NCBI RefSeq assembly: GCF_001431535.1
Contig: NZ_LDJK01000009.1
Location: 1 to 64,000, forward strand
Direction of reading: 5' to 3'
Origin: Stenotrophomonas chelatiphaga
Lineage (GTDB): Bacteria; Pseudomonadota; Gammaproteobacteria; Xanthomonadales; Xanthomonadaceae
DNA: 64,000 bases
Every line of letters starts with the position of its first letter. Positions within the stretch are counted from its first letter, which is position 1. The position numbers and the translations under genes are program-made. Positions 44,459 through 53,528 of this stretch are shown in pieces. A model generated the notes under the pieces. It was not told where the DNA came from. It ran no database searches and worked only from the letters and a program-made list of their open reading frames with translations.

Positions 44459-44670
44459 CGGGGTCTCCTGTGTGGTGCCCGCAGGCTACGCCGCGCGTGC
44501 GGGGGATACCATCACACCGGTTATAACATCGCCTTCTTCGCGCTCAGCTGCAGCGCAGCGCAGCGCCACGGTTACCGCCGACAGCACGGTGGTCAAGCTC
44601 GATCCGGGCTGATCCGCATCCCCCGATCGAGGGGTCGACAGCGTCGATGCGGTCAAATAGCATCTGCTCG

Positions 44671-44694
44671 CAATTGCATACGGTTCTCATTCAT
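44671..44694 (+). promoter_or_regulatory. Fur-box-like site before the iron-uptake operon
   Basis: CAATTGCATACGGTTCTCAT followed by TCAT resembles the AATGAGAA half of a Fur box on the opposite strand with a degenerate second half. It ends only eight bases before the assumed first codon. Confidence 0.42.
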
Positions 44695-44701
44695 CTTTCG
44701 A

Positions 44702-45037
44702 ATGCCGACGCCTTCTTCTTCCTCTCCGCCGGTCAGCGTGGCGGCCAAGCGCTCAACGCGGGGCGGCGGCCACGGCGTGCTGTGGCTGCGTGGCGGGCTG
44801 GCCCTGCTCGCCGGCTATGCGGTCGCTGCGGCGTGGGCAGCGGCGTTGGCACGCCTGCTGCCCGGGGCGGCCGCTGACACCGCGCTGGTCGCCACGATGC
44901 TCTCCTTCGTGGTCTACACCGGGGCGGCGATCTGGTCGTTCGCCGCGCGCAGCAGCGCACGCGCCGCATTCGGGCTGCTGATCGCGGGAGCACTCGGGCT
45001 AACCATCGCCTGGCTGCTGCGCGGAGGCGCGGCATGA
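44702..45037 (+). CDS. DUF3649 iron-transport-associated membrane protein (111 aa)
   Basis: A small protein with two or three hydrophobic helices (GGLALLAGYAVAAAWAAALARLL, ALVATMLSFVVYTGAAIWSFA, AFGLLIAGALGLTIAWLL). Proteins of the DUF3649 family sit first in operons with a PepSY protein, a DUF3325 protein and a siderophore receptor, as here. They are thought to help ferric-siderophore use at the inner membrane. The start is uncertain: the ATG at 44702 lacks a clear ribosome-binding site. Its stop overlaps the next ATG. Confidence 0.82.
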   Translation: MPTPSSSSPPVSVAAKRSTRGGGHGVLWLRGGLALLAGYAVAAAWAAALARLLPGAAADTALVATMLSFVVYTGAAIWSFAARSSARAAFGLLIAGALGLTIAWLLRGGAA

Positions 45038-46611
45038 GCCTGGGCGGACTCCGCCAATCGCAATCGGTGCTGCACACCTGGTCCGGCCTGCTGGTCGGCT
45101 GGGTGCTGTTCCTTATCTTCATCGCCGGCACCGCCGCCTATTGGCGCGTTGAACTCACGCGCTGGATGCAACCCGAAGCCGGGCTGCCCGCCACCGCGCC
45201 GGTTGCGCTGGAGCAGGCGCAGCGCTTCCTGGCGCGCACCGCGCCGGATGCCCAGCGCTGGTCCATCGAACTGCCCGGCCACCGCAGCAGCGCCACCACC
45301 GTCAGCTGGCAGCCGCAGGACGCGCCTGAACGCCGGCGTGGCCAGCGCAACCCTTACCAGGCCACGCTGGGTGCCGACGGCAATCCGGTCCAGGTCCGCG
45401 AAACCCGCGGTGGCGATTTCTTCTATCGGCTGCATTTCGACCTGCATTACGTCCCCGTGCTGTGGGCACGCTGGTTCGTCTGCTTCTGCACGATGTTCAT
45501 GCTGGTGGCGATCGTCAGCGGCGTGATCACCCACAAGAAGATCTTCACCGACTTCTTCAGCCTGCGCCGCGGCAAGGGACAACGCAGCTGGCTGGACGGC
45601 CACAATGCGTTGGCCGTGCTGTCCCTGCCCTTCCACCTGATGATCACCTATACCGGCCTGATCACCTTGATGACGCTGTACATGCCGTGGGCGGTGGACG
45701 CCAATTTCAGCGGCGGTCGCGATGCCTTCTTCGCCGAGCTGTTCCCGCGTGCGCAGAAGGTACAGCCCAGCCACGTCATCGCCGCCCCGCCGGAGCTGAA
45801 GCAGGTGTTGCGTCGCGCGGAACTGCAGTGGCGCGATGGCCGCGGCGGTGCGGTACAGGTGGACAACCCCGCGGATGCGGCGATGCGCATCACGGTGCGC
45901 CGCCAATCGGGTGATCGCATCGCCGATGCCGACCAGCCGCTCACCTTCGACGTGAGTGGCCGCCTGGTCGACCAGCCCGGCGCGCGCTCGGCCGCCGTTG
46001 TCACCCGCGACGGCATGATCGGCCTGCATGCGGGGCGGTTCGCGCCGGTGGCGATGCGCTGGCTGTTCTTCCTGTCAGGCATCGCCGGCACGCTGATGGT
46101 CGCCACCGGCCTGGTGCTGTGGACGGTCAAGCGGCGCGCGCAACTGCCCGATCCAGCACGTCCGCACCTCGGTTTCCGTATCGTCGAATGCCTCAACATC
46201 GGCTTCGTGGCCGGCCTGCCCGTGGCGATGCTGGCCTTCCTGTGGGGCAACCGGCTGCTGCCACTGGACATCGGCAACCGCAGCGATGCCGAAGTCCGGG
46301 TGTTCTTCTGTGCCTGGGCGGCCTGCCTGCTGCACGCGATGCTGCGCCTGCCACGCCGCGGCTGGGTGGAACAGCTGTCGCTTGCCGGCGTGCTCGCGCT
46401 GGGGCTTCCGCTCTACAACCTCATCGCCTGGAACGGCGGTATGTTCAGCGCAGCGGCCGACGGTGACGGCGCCAAGGCGGGCATCGACATCGGTCTGCTG
46501 CTGATCGGCGGCGGCCTGCTGTGGAGCGCACGCAAGGTCCATCGCTTCGTCCCCGGCGCGCGCAGGCCGCGCACGCAACGCACTTCATCGACCGCCGGAG
46601 CCAACCCGTGA
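45034..46611 (+). CDS. PepSY-associated TM-helix protein, FegB/ferric-reductase-like (525 aa)
   Basis: Inner-membrane protein with an N-terminal helix (LLVGWVLFLIFIAGTAAYW), a PepSY-like periplasmic region, and several further helices (AMRWLFFLSGIAGTLMVATGLVLWTV). The HFDLHY motif and conserved HNALAVLSLPFHLMITYTGL contain histidines that may bind heme. Family members are proposed siderophore-iron reductases. It overlaps the upstream DUF3649 stop (ATGA) and the downstream GTG start. Confidence 0.85.
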   Translation: MSLGGLRQSQSVLHTWSGLLVGWVLFLIFIAGTAAYWRVELTRWMQPEAGLPATAPVALEQAQRFLARTAPDAQRWSIELPGHRSSATTVSWQPQDAPERRRGQRNPYQATLGADGNPVQVRETRGGDFFYRLHFDLHYVPVLWARWFVCFCTMFMLVAIVSGVITHKKIFTDFFSLRRGKGQRSWLDGHNALAVLSLPFHLMITYTGLITLMTLYMPWAVDANFSGGRDAFFAELFPRAQKVQPSHVIAAPPELKQVLRRAELQWRDGRGGAVQVDNPADAAMRITVRRQSGDRIADADQPLTFDVSGRLVDQPGARSAAVVTRDGMIGLHAGRFAPVAMRWLFFLSGIAGTLMVATGLVLWTVKRRAQLPDPARPHLGFRIVECLNIGFVAGLPVAMLAFLWGNRLLPLDIGNRSDAEVRVFFCAWAACLLHAMLRLPRRGWVEQLSLAGVLALGLPLYNLIAWNGGMFSAAADGDGAKAGIDIGLLLIGGGLLWSARKVHRFVPGARRPRTQRTSSTAGANP

Positions 46612-46904
46612 TCGTGCTCGCCCTGCTGCTGGCCATCGCTGCCTTCGCCTGCCTGGCGCTGGCGATGGAACGCCACCACCGCGATGTCACCGGGCAGGCG
46701 CCTGCCATGGCGCGTCGGCGCCTTCTGCGCCTGCTGGGCTGCGCTGGCCTCGTCGCCAGCCTGACGGCCAGCATCGGCGCCTGGGGCGTGGCGTGGGGCG
46801 TGGTCGGCGGGTGCGGCGTGCTCGCCGCCGCCGCCGGGGCAGTGGTGCTCTGGCTCAGTTTCCGCAGCCCGGCCATGCCGGCACGCCCGTCTTCCCGTTC
46901 CTGA
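46608..46904 (+). CDS. DUF3325 small membrane protein (98 aa)
   Basis: Three-helix protein of the DUF3325 family, usually found in the same operon type. The GTG start at 46608 overlaps the preceding stop as GTGA. Hydrophobic segments: VIVLALLLAIAAFACLALAM and a long Gly/Ala-rich helix pair. Function unknown; operon context links it to iron uptake. Confidence 0.8.
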   Translation: MIVLALLLAIAAFACLALAMERHHRDVTGQAPAMARRRLLRLLGCAGLVASLTASIGAWGVAWGVVGGCGVLAAAAGAVVLWLSFRSPAMPARPSSRS

Positions 46905-46920
46905 TACCGAGATCCCGCTG

Positions 46921-49179
46921 ATGAAAATGCTGTCCTCCGGCGCCCCGTGCCGGAACGCCCTTGCCGTGTCGATGGCCGTCGCCTGGCTGCTGGCTGCGCC
47001 ACTGGCCTGCGCACAGGCAAACGCCACTGCGGCCACCAACGGCGCCACCGATGCCACCGACCTGGACCGGGTGCTGGTCACCCAGCGCACCGAGGGCTAT
47101 CAGGTGTATGGCACCAACACTGCCACCAAGCTGCCGCTGACCCTGCGTGAGACGCCACAGTCGCTCACCGTCTTCACCCGCCAGCGCATCGAAGACTTCA
47201 ACCTGATCACCATCGCCGAGGTGCTGCAGCAGACCCCCGGCGTCACCGTGCAGTCCTACGACAGCAACCGCACGCTGTTCAACGCACGCGGCTTCACCAT
47301 CAACAACTTCATGTTCGATGGCATTCCCACCAACTACACCACCGGTGCCGGCGGCAACTCCATCCTCAGCGATACCTCGGTATACGAACGGATCGAGATC
47401 GTGCGCGGCGCCAGTGGGCTGGTCACCGGTTCGGGCAATCCGTCGGCCACGGTCAACATGGTGCGCAAGCGTCCGACCGATACCTTCCAGGCCAGCACCA
47501 GCCTGAGTGCCGGTTCGTGGGACTACAAGCGCGCCGAGCTGGATGTATCCGGCCCGCTGACGAAGGGCGGCCGCGTGCGCGGCCGACTGGTCGGCGCCTA
47601 CACCGACAAGGAAAGCTGGGTGCGCTTCCAGAACGACACCTCTCCCAGCCTGTATGGCGTGGTCGAGGCCGACCTGACCGACAGCACCCGCCTGCGCGCC
47701 GGCATCGACTACCTGAAGACCGGATCAGACGGTGGCGCGTGGAGCGCATCACCGCTGTTCTTCCGCGATGGCACGCGCGCGAAGCTGCCGCGCTCCTACA
47801 GCGCTGCGGCGCGCTGGAACGAGTGGAACCGGGAGAGCACCAACTACTTCGCCACGCTGGAACAGCAGATGGGGGCGGGCTGGAGCGGCCGCATCGCCTA
47901 CAACCACCGTGCCACCGATACCGATTCGCTGCTGCTGGCCGGGTCGAACAGCTACAACGCCGCGCGTGGCACCGGCTTTGCCGATCCCATCACCGGCCTG
48001 GGCCTGGCGGTGTCGGATACCTATTCGGTGTCGGAAACCCGCGAAGACGCCTTCGACCTCTACGCCTCGGGCCCGTTCCAGCTGTTCGGCCGCCAGCATG
48101 AGCTGGTACTCGGCGTGAACCACTACGATCGCGACCTGGATACCATCCGCGCCGGCATCACCTCGCGTCCGTACAGCACCACCGCCTTCCCCAGCATCTT
48201 CACGTGGGACGGCAACATCGGCAAGCCAACCACCTTCAATGCCGGCATCCCCTCCAGCATCACCAACACCACCGAAACCGGCTACTACGCCGCCGTGCGC
48301 CTGAACCCGATCGACCCGTTGAAGGTCATCGCCGGCGTGCGCTACTCCGACTATGAAACCACCACCGACGGCTACAACGTGGATGGGGTGTTCACCGGCC
48401 AGACCGCACGCACCACCGCGCACGTCGCCACCCCGTACGTGGGCGTCATCCATGACCTCAGCTCGAGCATCAGCGCCTTCGCCAGCTATTCGGATGTGTT
48501 CCAGGCCACCGCGCGGCGCGACATCGACAACCGGTTGCTGGACCCGACCACCGGCGGCAACTACGAATACGGCCTCAAGGGCGAGTTCTTCGGCGGCCGT
48601 TTGTACGCCGCGCTCAATGGTTTCTACATGGAGCAGGACAACGTATCGGAGAACGATCCGGCGGCCGGTGACATCAGGTTGCCCGATGGCAGCACGCCGT
48701 ACATTGCGCGCGCGGGCATCAGGACCCAGGGCGGCGAGTTCGAAGTCTCCGGATCCCTCAGCGAGCGCTGGAACATGACCGGCGGCTACACCTACGCCTA
48801 CAGCAGCAATCCGGATGGAAGCCGCTTCGCCTCCACCAGCCCGATGCACCTGGCGCGCTTCAACACCACGTACCGCCTGGGCGACTGGACCGTTGGCGGT
48901 GGCTTCACCGTGCAGAGCGATATTTCCCAGGCCCAGCCGATTCCCACCGGCCGTTTCAACGCCACTGGCACGCCGATCACCGCCGAGGGCCAGGTCCGCC
49001 AGGGGGGCTATGTGCTGTTCGACCTGATGGGCCGCTATCGCATCAACGACAACGTCAGCGTCGGGGTGACCGTCACCAACCTGCTGGACAAGGTCTATTA
49101 CCGCAACGTCGGTTTCTTCAACTCAGGTTACTGGGGCGAGCCGCGGCGGGTGTTGTTCAACGTCCGCGCGAAGTTCTGA
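46921..49179 (+). CDS. TonB-dependent siderophore receptor (752 aa)
   Basis: Outer-membrane receptor for a ferric siderophore. Signal peptide (ALAVSMAVAWLLAAPLACAQA). The plug domain has the siderophore-type start PLTLRETPQSLTVFTRQRIEDFNL and RGFTINNFMFDGIP. Complete beta-barrel ending ...RRVLFNVRAKF. There is no extra N-terminal signalling domain, so it does not regulate an anti-sigma factor. It is closest in type to FhuE/FpvA-like receptors. Last gene of the operon; the ligand cannot be told. Confidence 0.92.
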   Translation: MKMLSSGAPCRNALAVSMAVAWLLAAPLACAQANATAATNGATDATDLDRVLVTQRTEGYQVYGTNTATKLPLTLRETPQSLTVFTRQRIEDFNLITIAEVLQQTPGVTVQSYDSNRTLFNARGFTINNFMFDGIPTNYTTGAGGNSILSDTSVYERIEIVRGASGLVTGSGNPSATVNMVRKRPTDTFQASTSLSAGSWDYKRAELDVSGPLTKGGRVRGRLVGAYTDKESWVRFQNDTSPSLYGVVEADLTDSTRLRAGIDYLKTGSDGGAWSASPLFFRDGTRAKLPRSYSAAARWNEWNRESTNYFATLEQQMGAGWSGRIAYNHRATDTDSLLLAGSNSYNAARGTGFADPITGLGLAVSDTYSVSETREDAFDLYASGPFQLFGRQHELVLGVNHYDRDLDTIRAGITSRPYSTTAFPSIFTWDGNIGKPTTFNAGIPSSITNTTETGYYAAVRLNPIDPLKVIAGVRYSDYETTTDGYNVDGVFTGQTARTTAHVATPYVGVIHDLSSSISAFASYSDVFQATARRDIDNRLLDPTTGGNYEYGLKGEFFGGRLYAALNGFYMEQDNVSENDPAAGDIRLPDGSTPYIARAGIRTQGGEFEVSGSLSERWNMTGGYTYAYSSNPDGSRFASTSPMHLARFNTTYRLGDWTVGGGFTVQSDISQAQPIPTGRFNATGTPITAEGQVRQGGYVLFDLMGRYRINDNVSVGVTVTNLLDKVYYRNVGFFNSGYWGEPRRVLFNVRAKF

Positions 49180-49243
49180 CCGGGCGCGTAGGATCACGGT
49201 CGGGGCCACGGCGCCCCGCCCGTCTCCTTCCGGACCCACTGCC

Positions 49244-50347
49244 ATGATCCACCGCTCCCTGCCCTTCCTGCTGCTGGTCGGCCTGCTGGCCAGCAGCGCA
49301 TCCGGTGCACGCGATGTGCCCGCTCCGGCCGCCCACGTCGATGCCGACGGCCCCTACGTGGTGCGTGACGGCGAGACGTTGCAGGCGCGCTGGATCTGCG
49401 ATGACAAGGTGGTCAGCCACGAGCAGACGGCCCGCCGCATCGCGCCGGTCTGTGGCTATCCGCATCCCGTGGACATCGCCCCCGCGGCAGTCCCGCCGAT
49501 GGACGTGCTGCCCGCCGCGCCGCGCATCGTCGTGCTGTCCGACATCCACGGCCAGTACGACCTGCTGGTACGGTTGCTGCGCGCCAACGGCATCATCGAT
49601 GCACAGGACCGCTGGGCTCGGGGCACCGATACGCTGGTCGTGGCAGGCGATGTGTTCGATCGCGGGCCGAAGGTGACCGAAGCGTTCTGGCTGCTGTACG
49701 GCCTGCAGCAACAGGCCAGCGCCGCCGGCGGCGCGGTGCACTTCGTACTGGGCAACCACGAAACAATGGTGCTGTACGACGACCTGCGTTACGTCAATCC
49801 GAAGTACCTGCGCAGTGCGCAGCTGCTCGGTCGCAGCTACCCGCAGCTGTACGGTCCGGACTCGGTGATAGGCCAATGGCTGCGCACCCGGCCGGTGCTG
49901 CTGCGCATCGGAGACGCCCTGTTCCTGCACGGCGGCATCTCACCGGACGCGCTCGCGCTGGCACTGGACCCGGCGGCCACCAACGCGGCCTACCGCGCAT
50001 CGCTGGGCACCCCGCGCGACCAGGTGAAAGCCGACCCGGCCACCGCACCCCTGTATGACGGCAAGACCAGCCCGATCTGGTACCGCGGCTACTTCGACGG
50101 CCGGCTGGATACCGATGGCGTGCAGGCGGTGCTCGATCGCCTCGGGCTGAAACGCATCGTGGTCGGCCACACCTCGATGCCGCACGTCAGCAGCTTCCAT
50201 GGCGACCGCATCATCGCGGTGGACAGCAGCATCAAGAACGGCGAGAACGGCGAACTGCTGTTCATCGAAGAGGGCCGGCTGAGCCGTGGCCTGCTGGATG
50301 GCACCCGCGTAGCGCTGGCAGCGGGTGTGACCGGACGGGACGACTGA
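49244..50347 (+). CDS. Secreted Shewanella-like metallophosphatase (367 aa)
   Basis: Two-metal phosphoesterase with signal peptide (PFLLLVGLLASSASGA). Motifs in order: SDIHGQYD, GDVFDRGP, GNHETM, a later His, and GHTSMP. The spacing and the LYDDLRYV segment fit the Shewanella-like phosphatase group, which dephosphorylates proteins or small substrates. Acts in the periplasm. 64 bases after the siderophore receptor; probably separate from that operon. Confidence 0.87.
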   Translation: MIHRSLPFLLLVGLLASSASGARDVPAPAAHVDADGPYVVRDGETLQARWICDDKVVSHEQTARRIAPVCGYPHPVDIAPAAVPPMDVLPAAPRIVVLSDIHGQYDLLVRLLRANGIIDAQDRWARGTDTLVVAGDVFDRGPKVTEAFWLLYGLQQQASAAGGAVHFVLGNHETMVLYDDLRYVNPKYLRSAQLLGRSYPQLYGPDSVIGQWLRTRPVLLRIGDALFLHGGISPDALALALDPAATNAAYRASLGTPRDQVKADPATAPLYDGKTSPIWYRGYFDGRLDTDGVQAVLDRLGLKRIVVGHTSMPHVSSFHGDRIIAVDSSIKNGENGELLFIEEGRLSRGLLDGTRVALAAGVTGRDD

Positions 50348-50525
50348 GTCATCCCATCCGGCGCGGCCGGCCTGTTCAGCCCTCTTCGCGGCGTATCCGC
50401 GAATGCCGCCAGCCGCCATGGCTGGCGAACCGCCCGCTGTCACCGGTCAACGCAAAACGCGCCGCGCCGTCGACGGCCCAGCTGAGAGGCGCATCACACG
50501 TACTCAGCAACGATTGCGGCGGCGG

Positions 50526-53204
50526 TTACAGGCGGAAGCGCGCCCCCACCGTGTAGGTGCGCTCGGGTGAGGCGAAGTCGCGCGGGAACGCAGGACTGCC
50601 GAAGTAGTTGCGGGTCGAACCGCCGAGCAGGTTGGTCGCTTCGGCGAACACGGTGATGTGCTCGTTGATGTCGTAGTTCAGCGCCACGTCCAGCCAGTCC
50701 TCGTCGCCCTGGCGGATATCGCTGGGCTGGTCGCCGGAACTGTTGAAGCTGGTCGCGTAATCGGTGCGTCGGTTCCACGCCAGCCGCGCGGAGAAGCGCT
50801 CGTACTGGTACATCAGCACCGCGTTGAACGCATGCTTGGATACGTTGGTCAGCGGCTGCAGTTGACCTGTCGGCGATTCGGCTTCGGCACTGATGCGGGT
50901 GTAGTTGAGCTGGGTGCCGAAGCCGGACAACCAGCCCGGCAGGAAGTCGTAGAACTGGCTGTAGCCCACCTCGAATCCCTTCAGGGTACCTTCGCCGGTA
51001 TTGCGCGGGCGGGTGATCGAATACGTGGTGCCAGCGATCACTTCGTCATCGGCATAGCTCTGCACGTAGCCGTCCAGCCTGCGATGGAACACCGCGGCCG
51101 ACAGCAGCGAGCCGGGCTGGAAATACCACTCCAGCGACGCATCGAGGTTCTTCGATTCCACCGCCTGCAGGTCCGGATTACCGCCGTTTCCACGCGCCGG
51201 CAGGCTGTCGGTGGACTCATACAGGCTCAGCTGTGGATTGAGGTCGGCGAAGTTCGGTCGAGCGATGGTCTGGCTGCCGGACAGCCGCAGGATCAGGTCT
51301 TCGCGCAACGAGACGTTGGCGCTGGCATTGGGCAGGAACCTGGTCTGCGATGTCTCGATCTGGCTGGGCACGTCCAGCCCATCGACGCTGCGCGTACCAC
51401 TGAGCTCGGACTCCAGCCGCGTGGCGCGCACGCCGATGCGGCCATCCACCGGGATGCTGCCCAGCGTGGTGCCCCAGTTGAGCTGCAGGTAGGCGGCGTA
51501 GTTGTCTTCGCGGTTGTCGAAGAACAGCGAGGCCAGCTCGGGCGGTGCATCCGGTGACTGGCCCATGACCTGGCGCAGCTGCGCGGTCTGCTGCAGCAGG
51601 TAGGCCGCGTTGGCGACGGCCCAGCGGTCGGTGGAGAACGCGCGCGCACCATCGAGCATCCCACCCGGTGATACCGCGGCCAGCCCGGGGACATCGCTGG
51701 CAAGCACGCGGCGGCCGCTGATGTTGTCCATCGCTCCCGGACCGCCGCCATGGTTGGACGCGGTGCGACGGCTCAGCCGCAGGCCCGCATCGAGTGAACT
51801 GAACGGACCGGCGTCGAACTGGAACGTGCTGTCGCCGCGCCACGCCCACTCCTCGCCCTTCTGCTCATCCCAGCTGTCGTAGTACTGGCTGAGGTACCAG
51901 TTGGCCGGGTTGGTCACATCGTAGGCCGAACCATCGGCCTGGGTGACCCAGGTATCGGGCACGCCACCGGCATCGCGCATGTGCATCAACGGCGCGTCCA
52001 TGCCCATGTCCAGGGTCATGGCACGGTGCTTGTTGGTGCTCCACGTATAAGCCAGTTCGGTGGACAGGCTGACGGTGTCGTTGTGCCACTTGCCGCCCAA
52101 CGCGGCCTGGAAGGTATCGGAGGTCTGCTTGTGGGCCTGCGTGCTGGACAGCGTGTACAGGTCGCGCGCCACGAAACCGTCCATCACGTTGCTGCCGGGG
52201 CGCAGGCTGACAGTGTCCACGTTGTCCGGGTTCACCAGGCCGGGGAACGGCATCCAGTAGTTGACGTTGTTGCGGCCCTCGTAATTGACGTAGAACGTAT
52301 CGAGGTACACCTCGCTGTTGTCCGTGGGCGCCCATTGGAAGGTGAAGTTGGCCGAGCGGCGCTTGTGCGTGTTGTTGGCCACCAGCCCGCCGGCGTTGTA
52401 CGGCACGAAGATCTCCTGCGAGGGATCAGCCGGATTGGCGACACGGTCGTAGGTGCCATGGAAACTGTTGCTTTCCTGGTACGGGCGCTGCTGCAACGAG
52501 ATGCTGCCCAGCACGCCCATCCGCCCGTGTCCGCTGTCCCAGTTGTGCGCGGCGGTCAGGCTTCCATTGGGCTTGGTTTCACCGGCCTGGTCGCCCTGCA
52601 CGGCGCTGATGCTGCCGGCCAGCGTGGTGTCCTTGTCCAGGTCGAAGGGCTTGCGCAGGTGCACGTCGATGCTGCCGCCGATGCCGCCTTCCAGGAACTT
52701 CGCGCTGCCGGTCTTGTACACGTCCACGCTCTGCAGCAGGTCGGCGGGTATATCCTGCAGGGCAATGCCGCGTCCGCTGGCAGTGAACACATTGCGGCCA
52801 TCGAAGGTGGTCACCACGTCCGGCAGCCCGCGCACCAGCACCGTGCCGACTTCCGCGCCGCCGCGCGCCACCTGCACGCCGGTGACCCGCTGCAGTGCGG
52901 CGGCCACGCTGTTGTCAGGCAGCTTTCCGATGTCTTCGGCGACCACCGAATCACTGATTTCCGCCTTCGCCTGTTTGGCATCCACGGCCCCGGTTGCGCT
53001 GCCGCGCACGCCACGCACCTGCACTGAATCCAGTTCCTGGGTGGCCGCCGGCGCGGCCGGCGCTGGCGCTGGCGCCGGTGAAGGATCCTGTGCCTGGGCC
53101 ACGCCCACCATGCCGGCGATCATCGAAGGAAGCAGCGCGCGGCGCAGCAGGAGGGAGGCAGCAACGCGGTGGCGCGGGCGGATCGACGTGGCAGGCTGGA
53201 GCAT
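50526..53204 (-). CDS. Large TonB-dependent receptor (892 aa)
   Basis: Outer-membrane receptor of the Xanthomonas-Caulobacter group. Signal peptide ends VAQAQD after MLLPSMIAGMVG-type hydrophobics, then a Pro/Ala spacer (PAPAPAPAAPAA) and a plug (ISDSVVAEDIGKLPDNSVAAALQRVTGVQV). The C terminus is aromatic (YTVGARFRL). Such receptors often import plant-derived carbohydrates or other complex molecules. No SusD, glycosidase or inner-membrane transporter is adjacent to reveal the ligand. The start at 53204 is chosen because the upstream 25 codons are unrelated. Confidence 0.9.
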   Translation of the reverse strand: MLQPATSIRPRHRVAASLLLRRALLPSMIAGMVGVAQAQDPSPAPAPAPAAPAATQELDSVQVRGVRGSATGAVDAKQAKAEISDSVVAEDIGKLPDNSVAAALQRVTGVQVARGGAEVGTVLVRGLPDVVTTFDGRNVFTASGRGIALQDIPADLLQSVDVYKTGSAKFLEGGIGGSIDVHLRKPFDLDKDTTLAGSISAVQGDQAGETKPNGSLTAAHNWDSGHGRMGVLGSISLQQRPYQESNSFHGTYDRVANPADPSQEIFVPYNAGGLVANNTHKRRSANFTFQWAPTDNSEVYLDTFYVNYEGRNNVNYWMPFPGLVNPDNVDTVSLRPGSNVMDGFVARDLYTLSSTQAHKQTSDTFQAALGGKWHNDTVSLSTELAYTWSTNKHRAMTLDMGMDAPLMHMRDAGGVPDTWVTQADGSAYDVTNPANWYLSQYYDSWDEQKGEEWAWRGDSTFQFDAGPFSSLDAGLRLSRRTASNHGGGPGAMDNISGRRVLASDVPGLAAVSPGGMLDGARAFSTDRWAVANAAYLLQQTAQLRQVMGQSPDAPPELASLFFDNREDNYAAYLQLNWGTTLGSIPVDGRIGVRATRLESELSGTRSVDGLDVPSQIETSQTRFLPNASANVSLREDLILRLSGSQTIARPNFADLNPQLSLYESTDSLPARGNGGNPDLQAVESKNLDASLEWYFQPGSLLSAAVFHRRLDGYVQSYADDEVIAGTTYSITRPRNTGEGTLKGFEVGYSQFYDFLPGWLSGFGTQLNYTRISAEAESPTGQLQPLTNVSKHAFNAVLMYQYERFSARLAWNRRTDYATSFNSSGDQPSDIRQGDEDWLDVALNYDINEHITVFAEATNLLGGSTRNYFGSPAFPRDFASPERTYTVGARFRL

Positions 53205-53528
53205 GCAGGGGGTGGTCCTTGGGAGACGCGCCGCCGGACGAAGGCATGCACCTGCCCAGCCCGCAGCCGAGCGGCGCACAGGTCAATCCAGGGGGAACAC
53301 GCGCAACGCGGCGGCGCTGGCAGAGGGTGCGAATTGTGTGCCGATCACGACAGATCGGTCGTGCGCATTAGAGCAATCGAAAACTTAATTTTCCGTTCTG
53401 CATGGGTGATCGAATTGTTCGGCGCGCCCGGCCGCTGCTTTCAGATCCAGCGCATTGCGTGCACAAAAGCGCCGGCGCGCGGCCGCAGGATGTACGCTTG
53501 GACGATGTCATCCATCGCAGGGCAGCAC
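53205..53528. other. Intergenic control region between TonB receptor and aldolase
   Basis: 324 bases with no gene. It holds both divergent promoters. A small palindrome ACGAC-N6-GTCGT (53347-53362) lies about 145 bases upstream of the receptor start and could be an operator. An A/T-rich patch (GAAAACTTAATTTTCC) at about 53379-53395 is the only low-GC stretch. Confidence 0.4.

Noticed and set aside
44514-44528. Full Zur box upstream of the CDF exporter
   Set aside because: Only one half-site matches (TATAACA); the other half matches at none of seven positions. Kept only as a low-interest dyad.
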